From: Hymenochaete sp. R1
Lineage: Eukaryota > Basidiomycota > Agaricomycetes > Hymenochaetales > Hymenochaetaceae
Direction of reading: 5' to 3'
DNA length: 64,000 nt
NCBI GenBank assembly: GCA_019400425.1
Contig: JAFREE010000097.1
Coordinates: forward strand, 27,884 to 91,883
Positions 1 to 12,289 of the stretch are shown in pieces (the stretch's first letter is position 1; every line of letters begins with the position of its first letter). Position numbers and translations under genes: made by a program. The notes beneath the pieces are model-generated. The model did not search any database, was not told the DNA's origin, and saw only the letters and a program-made list of their open reading frames with translations.

Positions 1-717
1 AATCAATCGAGAATGACTGGCTGGAGAGAAAAAAAAGGTATGACACTGCTAGGCAAATCCAGTCCTCAAACTCGGCCATGGATACGAAAGCTGGCAAGAT
101 CCGTACGAGGGCGGATAAGTAATAGGGAGCTAAGAACATGAGAATTAGGTTATAATTTTTTTTTCCTTTCCCCTGATCTTCTTTGCTTTAGCGATCGGCC
201 GTTAGATTAAAGTGAAAGAAATGTTAATTTAGTCATTCTTTACAAGCGTAAGCTTAGCCTTTGCTGGGAATGCTTTGAAGTCTTTTGACTGAGACAGACT
301 CTTTGAGGCGAAAATAGCCTGAGTGTATGGGTCTGTTGGAGGATGCCTTTCCTCTTGCCATCTTACGAACGCAAGGCTCGCGCCAGAATATACGTACAGC
401 GAGAATACTCGTGCTTGCACTTGCTTGCTGATCGAGTCTACCATCTCAGTTCGGCAAAGTTTGAAGAAAGGCCAGCTAAGAAATATGCAAGATCCCAACC
501 CTTGGCGGGACTTTTGAGGAGTGAAAAAGGGACTGTAAATGATAAATTAAGGAATGGTACGGGATAAAGTATAGAATGATGAATCGAGTAATGAAGAGGT
601 TGAAAATAAATGCAATATAAATGTTCGATGAGAATTGCGGAAGCAGAATAGAAGTATCGATCCAGCAGTGAAGAGTAAAAAATGAAGGGGAACTTAGTTT
701 TCAAGTATTTCCTGGAT
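1..717. other. Left-edge non-coding stretch
   Basis: No reading frame here shows a recognisable domain or a chain of spliceable exons. It probably holds the 3' UTR and downstream flank of the PNUTS-like gene, whose stop codon is at 718-720 on the minus strand. Confidence 0.4.
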
Positions 718-3700
718 TCACTCGTAAAACCCTTGCGACTGACCCGGCGGTCCCTCGTGACTGAAATGACATCCATCTCCAAATTTACAACTTGAATCAA
801 AAATAAAGAAATCTTCCGTTAGCCAACCAGGAATATTTTATAACACAATCAATGACAAGAAAGGAACACTCACCCGCCCCGTTGGTAATAGTCACAGCGC
901 TTCCTCCCTTTTGAATCAAAATTTCCCCTCCCACGGCCTCTTCCTCTCCCTCTTCCCCGTCCACGCTCCCCTCTTTCTCTTTCTCTTTCCCTATCCCAAT
1001 CACGGTCTCCACCGCCACTGCCTCGTCCACCTCCCCATCCTTGATCCTGCTCCTGCTCGTGCTGGGGATACCCACCGCCGTTCGCATCCGCATAAGCACC
1101 GTACGAAGGCGTTTGCTGCGCGGAGGGCGGGGCTGCATACCCCCATCCCTGCTGCTGCTGCCCTTGAACTGAAGGGTCATAAGCTGCAGCGTATGGATCC
1201 GATGGAGCAAGCGCTGGCGGAGCAGGAGCAGCAGCAACACCTCCATATTGTGTGTCGAACGTACCCAGCCCTAAGGATGCCGCTAAGCTCTGCAACGTCT
1301 TCGCATCAATCTTGCCCAAGTCGAATCCCGCCACGCCCGTGCCTAACCCAGGTACCACGGTCTGCGCCTGTCCTCCCTGTCCGTCAGCAGTCATGTGCAT
1401 CGAATGGGGCAAAAGTGAAGTGGGAGCAGGTGCCGAAAGTTGGTCAACGAGCTGGGCGACACTCGTTGCGTTCCCGAAGAACGACTGGACTTCGGCGCCT
1501 GGGACCATCTGGTGGGCTGATTTGTCCGATTCTTCTGCTGAGAGCTGGGAGAGGGGTTCAGACGGGGAAAACGGAATGTCATTTGGAGAGAAGTAAATGG
1601 CGCCGAGGGTATTTTTCTCGCGTTCTTCTTGGGTAGAACGTTCAGAGCTTAGGCTGCCGACCGGGGTGATGACGAAATCGGTTGGGAAGGAAATTGCTGA
1701 TGAGGTATGCGTTTAAAGGCAGTTTGATAGTGTAGAACGGAGAACGGTTACGTACGGCAGGGCTCATACCAATCAATGACCTCTTCAAACAGGTGTATAT
1801 GCATCGCTGCACCTTCTGCTCGTTCCAAGTCCCGAATACTATGTGCCGTATGTTCACCCTTAAAATCCATGAAATCAACGATTTTTCGATATTTTCATAG
1901 GTGTTACGAGTATTTACCTCAGGCCCCTCATCCTCATACACAGCTGGCTCAATAATCTGTATCTTCTCCAACTCTCCCTCAGGAGCCCACGTCACTCGTC
2001 TTTTCTTCTTCGGTCTCGCCCCAGATCCAGATGCAGCCGCTGAGGTACCCAAAGGCGGCGGGGTCGCCGTTCCCGTTCTCGACTCAGACTTCACACCTGT
2101 AAGCATCGCTCCCGGCCCAGAAGCGGCCCCAGACCCAGAGGGTGGCCTCCCCGTCGCTGCCGACGACGAACCAGCTGTAGCTCTTCTGTTCATCTCCTTG
2201 AGCGCCTGCTCGAATGGGTTCTCATCATTCGGCTGAGCGGCTTCGCCACCGTTCCTAGTGCCGCCGCCAGTCGACCCCGCCGCCGTCGATCCCTGCGCAG
2301 AAGTGTTGACGTTACCTGTCAACGAAGAACCCTTCTTGAAACTCGGAAGCGCTTTCTTTATCTTCGGCGTCGAGAAAAACGATGAATCTGTTTTAGCGTC
2401 CTTCACTTCGACTTTCTTGACTGCCTTCGCTCCGTGACCAGATGTAGAAGCTGTAGGTACGACGGTCACTTTGGTTCCACCCGAGCCGCTGCCAGAGCCT
2501 GCTTTCGACGTCGAGGACGAACTCATCTCGGAGAGCTTTCGTTTTCGCGTCTTGTCTGTACGTTTGGTTATTCGTTTCCGTTGCATGATCCCCAGTGATT
2601 TCGATGGGTATTAGTGTGCCGATTCGATTTGGATTGAATTGCATTGAAATGACGCCGCACAGCCATTCGTTATTGGTTTTTTTGCGCGTGCGTGCATGCG
2701 CGTGATTGGTCGATTTAAGGTTTTTTTTCACATACGGTTTTTTTCCATTTCGAAGTGTGATTCAAATTTTGCCATTTCGAACGCATATGGGAAAGCCAGA
2801 GCAAAAAAGTCATTTTCGTCAGATGCCGAACTCAGCCGAGAGTAAACAGGCACAATTAAGGGAAGGAAATGAATGACAAAATGGACCCACAAAAAGCACT
2901 CACCTTCGATTTCAACGCGCGGCTTCGCTCCGCTTCCGTTAGTCCCGGCATCCTTCCCACCCTCGAGTAGGTTCCGCCACTTCGTTTCGACGTTCTGCGC
3001 CATATCTTTGACCGCTGTTCAAATCAAACAGAGATAAATTGCATCAGAGTTCATACCATTTCATTGACGAGTTTGGGTTGAAGGGGATCAATTTAAGAAG
3101 AAAATAAAGACAGAAAAGGAGGAAAGGGGACGAAGAATAAGACGAGATAGGGGCATGTCGGGATCAATGACGTAATTTGGCCGAATTTGGCCAAAAAAGT
3201 TCCCTGGGAGATCAAAATTATTTCCGCGCAGTGCACATCAAGATGCCAGCCAGCGCCAAACACGTAACGCAACGTCCCATTCCTGGAATGCACAAGTTTC
3301 GTTTCGAGATGCGTAGAAGGGCGATTTTTGTCATTGCATTTTCAGTAGCAAGGCAGGCGGATCGAGTGAACAGAATACCACCCCTCCCTATTTCCTCCTT
3401 CCGTTTGTGTGCCGAAGCCGGAACTGAGAATAGATTTGGACATGCGTGCCGCCTGTATCCTCATCCGCGGTCGTCACGATTCTGGAGATCGACGGAGGCA
3501 TGCAGTCATTCCGAGATGGGATCAATTCTCCAATCGTTCGGCGCTTTTTCGGATTTTTGTTTCTTTGCTTCTCGCTTTCAAAAACGAGAATTCTCTCTCA
3601 CTCCTGTGCATAGATAATTTGTTTTCGTAGTTGTTTTCGGATCTCGAGCGTCCGTTTCAAAAAGAAATATACCATTTCTTTTTCTTCTTTCGTCTTGTCG

Positions 3701-5508
3701 TTCTTTTTAAAAGAAAAAGTAGGGGGAAGGCGTGAAAGAAAAAATAGATAAAAAAGGAGGAGGAAAGAGTATGAAAATAGACGAAGAAGATGATGGGTCT
3801 GATTTGGGTCGAGAAGGAAAGATGCTCACCAGGTGCGGTACTATCAGATTTTAAAATTACCCTCGTCAGCTTGCCGGGCCGGTACTCTTTCAATTCCTCC
3901 AATCCAAGGGGCAATCGATCCAACACCTAAAATGATTCCACAGCCCTCAGGTCAACCATCGATTTCATTTACAATCATTTATAACACTTAAATATCACTC
4001 ACGTGCAAAATGGGCATCACACATCCTGCTTCTCCACCATCCTCACCCTTCACACCTGCCTTTAGCCAGCTCAAAAGCAGCCCCATCGCACCAACATCAC
4101 GCGCCCAAGCAGCAAAGAATGCATTGCTTGCCCCATCTCGAATCTTCGCAAACACTTCTGTCCGCACGTTTGGGTCTGTCACACGTGCAGCACCACCATG
4201 TGCTGAGATAAGACTCATGAGCAGACGAACGGTAGACGGATTGCTGAGTGCGGTTGGAGTGAGAAGTTTTGGAAGGCTTGCGCGAAGATCTGTTGGGAAG
4301 GTAACCTGGACAGCTCTTGAAGAAGTCGACGGGACGTCGGTGGCAGAGGATGCTTCAGGCGTTGAGGTGGCGGAGTTGGAGCTGGAAGGCTTATTTTGGT
4401 CAGGACGGCCCGCAATGCTATACATGTACTGCAAGGGACTGATAGTTAGTTGTTGCGGGTTGACATTCATTGTACGTTCAGGAGGGATATTGAGCTGGTT
4501 AGAGGCATGAGGTTGTTGGGCTTGGTGTTGCGTGTTCACAAACATCGATGGTGAGAATGATGATTGTTGGTGATTTTGGAAACTGTACACCATTGCAGAG
4601 TCGTTATGGGTCAACGTCGTAGGCGGGCTTCGATGGTCGACGAGCATGGGTGCCGTTGAAGACGATGGGGGTTCAGAGAAAGATGTATTGACCTGTGGGG
4701 ACGTTAGAGAAGGGCTGTCGTGCACGTGAAAGTAGTACATCGGTCAGAACCTAAACAACCCCAATCTGAAGTCACAAACGCACTCAATTATCGTATTATC
4801 ATTTGTCTGGTTCTGTTGAGACGGCATCGGATCCAGTGTCGACGGTGTAACTTGAGCTTGCTGTGTCCGTTGTTGGCTGTGACCATTTGGCATTGTGTTT
4901 CCCGTTGCGCCAAAAAGAGACGAGTACGAGGACAATGGGACGGACAAAGGTGCTTGTGCTGGCCAAGTCGAAGCAGAGCCGGCTTGAAAGGGGGTCATCA
5001 TATTGAAAGATGAGTAGAAGCCCGGATACATATTCTGCATGGGCAACGATGAGCCTGGACGCGCGTATTTACAGCAGTCAGGTCATATTTGAGTCGTCAT
5101 CGCAATCGTTGGGCCGCGACGATTCGATTCATATTCGAAACACCGCGTCGGTAGGAAACGAATTATGGAAGGAGAAAAGTAATCATAGTAATCGTCTCAG
5201 TATTTCTTCGTTCATCGCTAAAGATCTTGTATTGAGAGAAAATGCTCACCCTGGGCGAGATCCGCAAGTCCGAGTTCAGCGGCGAGGTTGGTGGCCCAAT
5301 CGTCCGAGCCATTGGGTTGGGAAGACGCCCCCGAACTGTGCGCATTCGCGTCTGCAGAAGGAGGCGCAATGGATGTTTGGGTTCCCTGAATGGGGCGGTC
5401 GACAGCTGCGGTGGTTGTGGAGGATGAAGGATGATGTTGATGCTGATCATTCAGCCAAGAGTTGTGGGAATATGTAAAGGGGTCCATTCGGAGACGATAC
5501 GATGACAC
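718..5508 (-). CDS. PNUTS/Ppn1-like PP1 regulatory subunit (TFIIS-N, RVxF, CCCH finger)
   Basis: Multi-exon gene. Visible exons: 5508-5250, 5054 to about 4778, about 4693 to 4006, about 3926-3830, about 3010-2905, about 2570-1918, about 1860-1760, about 1670-870 and about 793-718. A Q/P/S-rich N-terminus is followed by a TFIIS N-terminal (LW) domain split over three exons (LDRLPLGLEELKEYRPGKL, then QNVETKWRNLLE). Next come a basic, disordered stretch and KKRRVTWAPEGE, a textbook RVxF docking motif for protein phosphatase 1. The gene ends with an RG-repeat tract and a C-terminal CCCH finger (C-x7-C-x5-C-x3-H). The finger is completed across the last intron (CDYYQRGG then CKFGDGCHFSH). Domain order matches animal PNUTS and S. 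pombe Ppn1, which bring PP1 to the 3'-end processing and transcription-termination machinery in the nucleus. An alternative start is Met at 5487. Domain calls are firm; orthology is inference. Confidence 0.82.
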
Positions 5509-6130
5509 CGTATGTACGAGCGACTGTTTGAGCTCGTCACTTTTCCAGCTCTCTTTTTTCTCCTCAATAAAATTACTCTTTAGAAGAACGGAGAGAAGCT
5601 GCTACTTCAGGAGGATAATATGGAGGAACAAGACACGGGTACGAAACGCTCTTGTGCCGGGGCTCTTAGGCACTGACTTGTCCCTGCTGTTCGTCTTCTC
5701 TCCCGCCAAAAAGAGCGATGAGTTACGATGCGAAAGACGACGAGCAGCAAGTCTGATAGCCTCTGACGGTGAGAGCAGTCGCTCAAGGAGGAGCGTTCAG
5801 CGGGAAGGGGCGTGTTGGTCGCCGTTGGACGAAAAGAGACTGTGAAAGGACCCCCCACTGGGCGGACGAAGACACCCGCAAAAGGTTCTTCTTGAGGCAA
5901 TGATCGACGGTAAGTAATTAAAGCGGAGTTTGAAGTATTTTCTTTCATTACATTATGTAATATAATAAAATGGATGATAAATAGCCGCGTCTATCAATTT
6001 CTCTGTTCGTTCCTTTTTTTTCTTGCCCACCGAACCCCCTTCTTCTTTCTATTGCCCGCGGTCACTCCTTTACTTACCTTACGACACTACAACGCGTCGC
6101 GCCCGCGTCCATCACCCTTCCTCATCGGTC
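5509..6130. promoter_or_regulatory. Shared divergent promoter region, PNUTS-like / HMG-box genes
   Basis: About 620 bp separate the start of the minus-strand PNUTS-like gene from the first supported codon of the plus-strand HMG gene, so both promoters and 5' UTRs must lie here. The right part (about 5990-6130) is pyrimidine-rich on the plus strand, as is common just upstream of basidiomycete start codons. No discrete transcription-factor site can be named. Confidence 0.45.
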
Positions 6131-7285
6131 ATGCAGCAGGACCCATTGGAGGTGCAGCGATCTCAGGTCAGTAGTGATAATATTGGCTACTAGAAACGCG
6201 TATATAACGGTGTGATTGATCCTTGTCCTCTTTCGTTTCTGGTTTTGGTTTTGTATTGGTGACCTATGCAGGTCGTCACGCACACAGTTAGCATCATCGA
6301 ACATCTCCGGAGCACCGCAGATTACCTCGAGGCCCAACTCCCGTCTCTAGCACCACCAGGTGCTGCTCCTTCGCACGTCAACGTCAATGGCCTGTCGATG
6401 TTCCAGGTCTACCCAACCGGCATCCCCGTGCCTCACCAGCAACCACAGCAACAACCTCATATGCAGCCCCAGCAAGCTCATCAACATGTTATAGCCGCTC
6501 CAGGAAGCTCTAGGAAGCGCAGCTCGCATGATATACTGCCCGAAGACGGCGCACCTCCCAAGAGAAGGCGTCGTAGGAAAGCCACCGCTGACGGGACCTT
6601 GGAGAACGGTGCAGGCGGTAGTGGTCGTCGGAGGGGGAAGCTGCCCGACGACCCCAATCGCCCCAAAAGGCCCGCTTCTGCCTACCTCGTCTTCCAAAAC
6701 GAAATTCGACGCGAGATGCAAGCTGCTAACCCCGGCAAACCATATCACGAAGTCCTCGGCAAGATCTCTGAACGCTGGACGAAGCTGTCTGAGGCCGAGC
6801 GGAAACATTATATCGATTTCACGAACGGACAGAAGGCGGAGTATGCGAAGAATAAGGCGAGGTATGATGCGGAGCAGGCGGCAAAGGGAAATGGGCCACA
6901 GGGTGGTCCCCCTGTGAGGATGAACGGTGGTGGGGCGCCATCGGTACCGATACCTGTCGGACAGATGCTCGTACAAGGGCAAAATAGCATGCCCTCGGTC
7001 GGTCATGGTTTACCTGCACCTCTCCCGCCTCCTGCGCCTGCTCATTTGCCGGGTACTGTTGCGGGGACACACGTGTTCCCGATCACCGCGACCTCAACCC
7101 CTGCAGTAACAGAAGAGGCAGAGGAAGAAGTGGATGATGATGACGAGATTGGTATAGAAGGTGAGGAGGATGAAGAGGTGGGAGAAGTCGAGGGGGATGT
7201 TGATGCCGGTGAGGAGATTGACGTACCACAAGGTTCAGGTGACGAGGAGGACGAGGACGAGGCGAGCGAAGTTGATGAAGAGTGA
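6131..7285 (+). CDS. HMG-box DNA-binding protein with acidic tail
   Basis: Two exons (6131-6166 and 6272-7285, phase 0 junction) give 349 residues. The short first exon (MQQDPLEVQRSQ) joins in frame to VVTHTVSIIEHLRSTADYLE, a likely short helix. A Q/H-rich segment and a basic cluster (PPKRRRRRK) follow. One HMG box lies at about residues 141-212 (PNRPKRPASAYLVFQNEIR ... EVLGKISERWTKLSEAERK ... YAKNKARYDAE). The C-terminus, about residues 291-349, is almost entirely Asp/Glu. The box resembles NHP6/HMGB non-sequence-specific architectural proteins; acidic tails of HMGB proteins modulate DNA and histone binding. The gene is longer than NHP6 and may be a lineage-specific HMGB factor. An in-frame Met at 6266 is a less likely start because it sits on the intron's acceptor. 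Confidence 0.88.
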
Positions 7286-7439
7286 AAAACGTGGGCACTC
7301 CGACCCCGCGAGAAAAACAACTTCTTCATCAAAACCAGAGAAGAATAAAGTGGTCCTCGTTTTTTCCTTTTTTTTCGTGTTCCTTGTGGTATGTGATTTA
7401 CGCTTGGACCTTCGTGTGGATAAGATTAACTATTATTTA

Positions 7440-7503
7440 CTTATCGTATCGTATCGTATCGTATCGTATCATATCGTATCGCATCGTATTGCATCGCATC
7501 GAT
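7440..7503. repeat. TATCG pentanucleotide microsatellite
   Basis: About a dozen tandem copies of TATCG/CATCG/TATTG run just downstream of the HMG gene, probably inside or next to its 3' UTR. The left end is uniform (TATCG) and the right end diverges to CATCG, typical of a slippage-expanded microsatellite. Confidence 0.9.
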
Positions 7504-9257
7504 ATCATGAACTTTTCCCTTCCTTCTTCCTTTCGTTCGTCACCTTTATTTCCTTTACTTGTCTTGTTCTGTTTCGCATTGCACGTCATGGACAGCGACT
7601 GCATTCCCATACTCATTTTTATTTATTTCTGATACTCTTACTCTTTCCTCATCCTCGCTCTTCCGACATTCGACCTTCTCTCTTATACATTCGACTTGTC
7701 TCCACCACCCAAAAAAAAAGTCCTTTCCTCACCCTTCGCATTTTCTCGTTGATGTATCCATCCGAGTTCGGTTTCTTTCTCCAGTTCGCTTTTCTTTGGG
7801 CTCTACGACTCTCGATAGCAGGCTCGATACCTTTTACTTCTTTCCCTTTCTCTAGTGCAATAATCCCGCTTGCTTGTATGCTCACCTTACCGGAGCCGCG
7901 ATACCTAAAACTCAGACTCTCCCCTTCCCCCCGCGGGTCCAAACAGCACCTCTCATTTCTATTCGAGCTTCTTACATCCGGGCATTTCCCTCCTATCTCA
8001 AACTACTTCTACGCGTAGCTTTTTTGCAATAAGACGTGTTCATATGTTCTTGGTCTGCGTATCTTTGCTTGAGAGTGCGATTGAGAACCTTTGGGCGAGG
8101 GCCGTACACTTAGTACTAGTGAGTCAGTGACAACGAACACACTCGGCAACTGACCACTCCTCAACGACACAGGCCACGAACTGCTAGAAGGACCTGCTCT
8201 TTTTGACAGATTGTCATCATCCTCGGAAGGATAAGGTTATGCTCATGAATATCGATTAAAGTAAAGCTTATGTTACTAATTGTCTATAATGTCATGACCA
8301 CCGCTGTCTGCTACAAAATCTGCTTCGGGGTAGTAAGAGGAAGGGATTCCAACTTGAAGCTGGTAAAAGAAAGAATGCTGCCAGCTTGCGTGTTGAGCAC
8401 AGTTCCCCAGGCTGGCTAGAATTATTTTACTCCTCTTCTTTTTTCTTAGACTTGCGATGATAAACTTTATGGTATCACCGGCCCGGGCTTTCGAGCCTGC
8501 AATAGATTCAGAAGGCTCACTGGCAGATACCTCATGAGCGTCCAATCTCTACAGCTGTAATTCTTTCTTGGACGGCTCTTCTACCAAGCGACGTCAAGCT
8601 GGCAGGGCTTTGTTCTCGTGTCGTAGCACGGTCGTCGTTTCTGTGGGCTAACAGTTTATTTTATTGATACTAGATTATGGGTGGCACGGTGGTCATGAAA
8701 GGTTCTGGTGGTGGTTGGAAGATAGAAAGTAGGATAGACCGGCTCGGTGAGGCTCTGAGGCTCAGTCTTGGTGGCCAATTCCTAAATCAACACCATTTTT
8801 CTCCGCTCGGTCAGTTTCAAACCACCGCGAACCGACACCACCAACCCAGAACATATTCGACCTTTGAACAATGAACAGAAATCTTCTGACGAATACAGTT
8901 TAAAAAATTGGAGTGACTACAACGTCGAAAAACCTTTTCCTTTTGGATACCCAGCCTGACAACTGACGTTTTTGAAAAAGTGCAATCGATGGTACTGGTG
9001 ACAGTCCGAGCCTGAGATGGGGTTTTTCTTCTCATTTCGTTTCGGAAACTCCGAATGCCGTTCCCGTGCTGGCCTCCCCTGTAACTAACTTGGCCTGTTT
9101 AAAGCTCCTTGTATTTACCTTTTCTCTTACAAGTATTGATTTAATAAAAGTTATATAAAAATACTACGCCCCATCAGCCACAAATCCGCCAAGGAGAATC
9201 TAGGTGCAGACGGATAATTCGTTAAATAGACTGCTCTGATCTGATGACATGAGGATC
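7504..9257. other. Intergenic stretch without supported genes
   Basis: The first 500 bp are T/C-rich (3' flank of the HMG gene). Further right there are only short frames without domain signature or coherent splice structure. I see no tRNA, transposon or repeat in it. Confidence 0.4.
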
Positions 9258-10369
9258 CTATCTCTTCCTTGCTGGGTTATGTCCGTGAGTGGTACGAGCT
9301 GCCTTTCTGCAATGCTCTTCCCATTCAGAATCCATGCGTCTGCGCGACATGAGAATATCTCTAGTAGCACCCTGGCTGCGGTGGAGCTGGTAATGAGCCT
9401 CAGCGGTTTGTTTCAGGTATCCCAGCAGGCTGTCCTCCGCACTTTGACGATCGTATGGGTGATACGCGTGAAGAGGCTGCCTAAAGAACTTATAGGCCAC
9501 TCCGCAGTGCGGAACAGAGCATTTGAGCCTTGCATCCATGGCTTATTTTAATTTTGAAATGGAAAAAAAGATGGATGGACGGGGTAGAAAATCGACGAAC
9601 TGGCGTTAGCAAGTAGACCTCATACTCCCATTTTATTGGAAGACTCACGAAGTACGAGGTGAAAACCTTTGGTACAAGTCATGTTGAAATCCTTAACGAG
9701 TTCTTGCACAAGCGCCGGAACAGCTGGAGGATGCTGAGAGCTTGCTTGGTTAACGGTAGCTTCTTTTTTACCCATCTCGCGCTGAAGCAGCTCAGCGCGG
9801 GTTCCGCTCCCCTCAAACCTGCCTACATTCTCTGTCAACTCTTTACGCACCGCACCCCAATTAACCCTCTCTTCACGGAAATCGTCGAGGACCTTCGTCA
9901 TGCGACGCATGCATTCATCTCGCTCGGCTTTAAAGTGTTGGATCTGGGCCTCCAAGACTTCCGTCATCGCGTTGCTTATGGCAAACCAGGCTTCTCCATA
10001 GAAGCCGGTATGGGAGGAAGTTATTGGGATTTTGGCACGTTCGTCTGTGTCCAGAATACATTCACCAGGCGAGGCACACTTGAGGTAGAAAACTAAAGGA
10101 AATTTCAGAGCTCTCAGCTTACGGAATGGGGAGAGGAAAGACGGAAAGAAGCTCACAGTTTTCGGGTACAGGTGCGTACCAACGGTTCGCGCCCACAGCC
10201 AGTATCTTCTTGAAATCCTCGATGATCTTCTCTCCGACTACAAAAACAATGATGCGATGAACAATTTGGCCTAAGAATACTACACGAGATGATGCGGGAA
10301 ACGTTTGCAGATAGACTTACAGAACTCCAGCTCGGAGCCAATACTATTATCTGGTGAGAAGTAGTTCAT
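9258..10369 (-). CDS. Unrecognised protein, coiled coil plus Cys/His cluster
   Basis: Four exons can be joined in frame: about 10369-10319, about 10239-10158, about 10081-9653 and about 9541-9258. All junctions have good GTRAGY donors and compatible phase; the result is about 285 residues. It starts MNYFSPDNSIGSELE and contains a long amphipathic helical stretch (EAQIQHFKAERDECMRRMTK and onward) likely to form a coiled coil. Near the C-terminus is a Cys/His cluster, CSVPHCGVAYKFFRQPLHAY, spaced C-x4-C-x11-H-x2-H like a degenerate C2H2 finger. I do not recognise the family. The last exon could instead be a separate small gene with its own Met at 9539. Confidence 0.45.
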
Positions 10370-11141
10370 CGATGCGCTGAAGAAGTTGAGAGGAGTGCAA
10401 AAAATACGTGTGATGAGGGAAACGGGAAGAGATTTGAACACCCGGGTCCCCATTCCATATAGCATGCCTGCAAGATCCTATCATTGCAAAAGCATAGTAG
10501 TCCTTCTCGGCCAATTATAAACAAGAGCATTGCGCTTGGTCACAAGGGAACTGTATTTGTAGTCTGAAAGGGGTCGTGTGCAAAGTAAGTAGAACTTCAG
10601 AGTGGCGTTTCGTTAACTAGTAGAAGAATCCCCAAGTAAGCGCGCAAATGTACTCTAAGCGTGAACAAGTTAGCGAAGAAATGCGGGCCAAGCGTAAGAT
10701 TTGAATTAGCAATGCCCAGCAGCATTAGCTCGAGTCTTCATAAGACTTTTCTACTCAACTCAATGGTGAGATGAGCCGAGCGGGTGATAAAAACTCGTAG
10801 GAGGTAGGTATGATGGTCAATCCAAGCATAGGAGGGTCCGTTTTTGAACCCATCGAAGGATGTTGCGTCAATACAGGCAGCAGTCACTAAAAATTTAAGC
10901 CTTGCAAATCTCGACAAACTCCTCCATCTCATTTACAGTCCAAATCGGCCTCCTAACGCAGGAGATTGCACCGTTCATTTCGGACTTCGTCATGCCTGAG
11001 CATCGTCAGTATCAACGAAAATTTCGTTCGCCATGTTCTTTGCTGTGTTTCCAGGCTGGATTTCAGGATCGACGGCGATGTAACTGGTTAACTAGGATGG
11101 TGGGAGTGGGCTGCGAGACGAGCCCCAGCCTCGCACGGTGC
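10370..11141. other. Intergenic stretch without supported genes
   Basis: This spans the upstream flank of the 9.3-10.4 kb gene and the downstream flank of IMP3. Only short unrelated frames are present; I see no RNA gene or repeat. Confidence 0.4.
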
Positions 11142-11831
11142 TCATAGAAGGTCAAAGTCATCGAGCTAGAGAAAAGGTAAGTTGAAGCGTTAGCGAGGCG
11201 CAAAAGAAAAAGAGCCAATCTAACACCCCAGTCAAACGTCAACGTACCTCGTCATTATAACTCATCACCGTCCTCTTTAGCTTCGACGTGTCCACCCACG
11301 TCACAAAGTCCTCCATATGCCTCGTCACCAAAAACGCAGGATCCGTAATCGTGTCCGGACCCACCCTCACATGTCCCTGCTCCACAAACTTCGCCGCAGC
11401 GCTCACGCTTTCCGCCATACGCACGCGACACATCACCACCGCCAGCCGTCTCCGACAAAACGCGCTCACGCTCACTTTATTTTGGACGTCGGAGAGTTTT
11501 GCGGCGGTAGGGAGGATCCCGAGGTCGTAGAGTTTGTTGAGGAGGGTTGCTTCTGAGCGCGGGCGGAAGGGGTCTTGGGCTGGGAGGAGGGAGAGACGGG
11601 AGGCGTAGGACTTGAGGGAACCGCAGAGTTTGTTGTATTTGTGGTAGTCGTCACGGCTTTGGATGTGGTAGCGGCGCATGACTCTGATCTCGCGCAGGTT
11701 GGCGTCTTGCTTCCACTACGATAAAATGAGTTTGAATGGAAAGAATATGTGGATGCTTGAGGGGCGCTTACGTTGAGAAAGTCGACTTTCTTGAGCAGCT
11801 TCTGCTCGTGATGCTTGAATTGTCGGACCAT
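11142..11831 (-). CDS. IMP3: U3 snoRNP protein IMP3 (S4 domain)
   Basis: Three exons (11831-11772, 11715-11248, 11165-11142), all phase 0, give 183 residues, the same length as yeast Imp3. The N-terminus MVRQFKHHEQKLLKKVDFLN, the block REIRVMRRYHIQSRDDY and the S4 RNA-binding fold (LAVVMCRVRMAESVSAAAKF, VEQGHVRVGPDTITDPAFLV) are diagnostic. The 24-nt final exon supplies the conserved acidic end (NDELDDFDLL). Imp3 sits in the nucleolar small-subunit processome, where with Imp4 and Mpp10 it helps the U3 snoRNA pair with pre-rRNA for 18S maturation. The model is very secure. Confidence 0.96.
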
Positions 11832-12289
11832 GGTATGCGCGGAGAGATACCAAAACGGATTGTTCAGTGTACTTTGATGAATTCAGAATTGGAGTTTGAG
11901 CAAGTTCGAGAAGCTGAGATTACTGCTGGATTGGCGCGCATAAATCATAAAAAAATGAAAGAGGATGAAGAGACGGAAAGTTCCGAATTCTTTGCTTATG
12001 TCATTACTATCTAAGCAATATCTAAATTTAAAGTCTACCCCTCCTTGATCGTCCTTTCTCTCTTACTCTCACTCGCCACACCTGCACATTTCACGCCGAC
12101 CAATAGTCTTACAAACGGACCATCTATACGTGTCTCGGAAGATAGTGTGCCTTTGTCAATCCTGCTCTGCGCTTGTGCACGCGCCTCGATACTCGTTCTC
12201 GCTCAATTAAACGGATTTACACGGCTCCATATATGAAGGAATGTTTTGAAGGTTTGTCTTATTCTCGTATAGAGAGAAAAGGACAAGCC

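Noticed and set aside
8276..8545. Minus-strand 89-codon frame (MDAHEVSASEPSES...)
   Set aside because: Isolated, no domain, poor context; consistent with chance.
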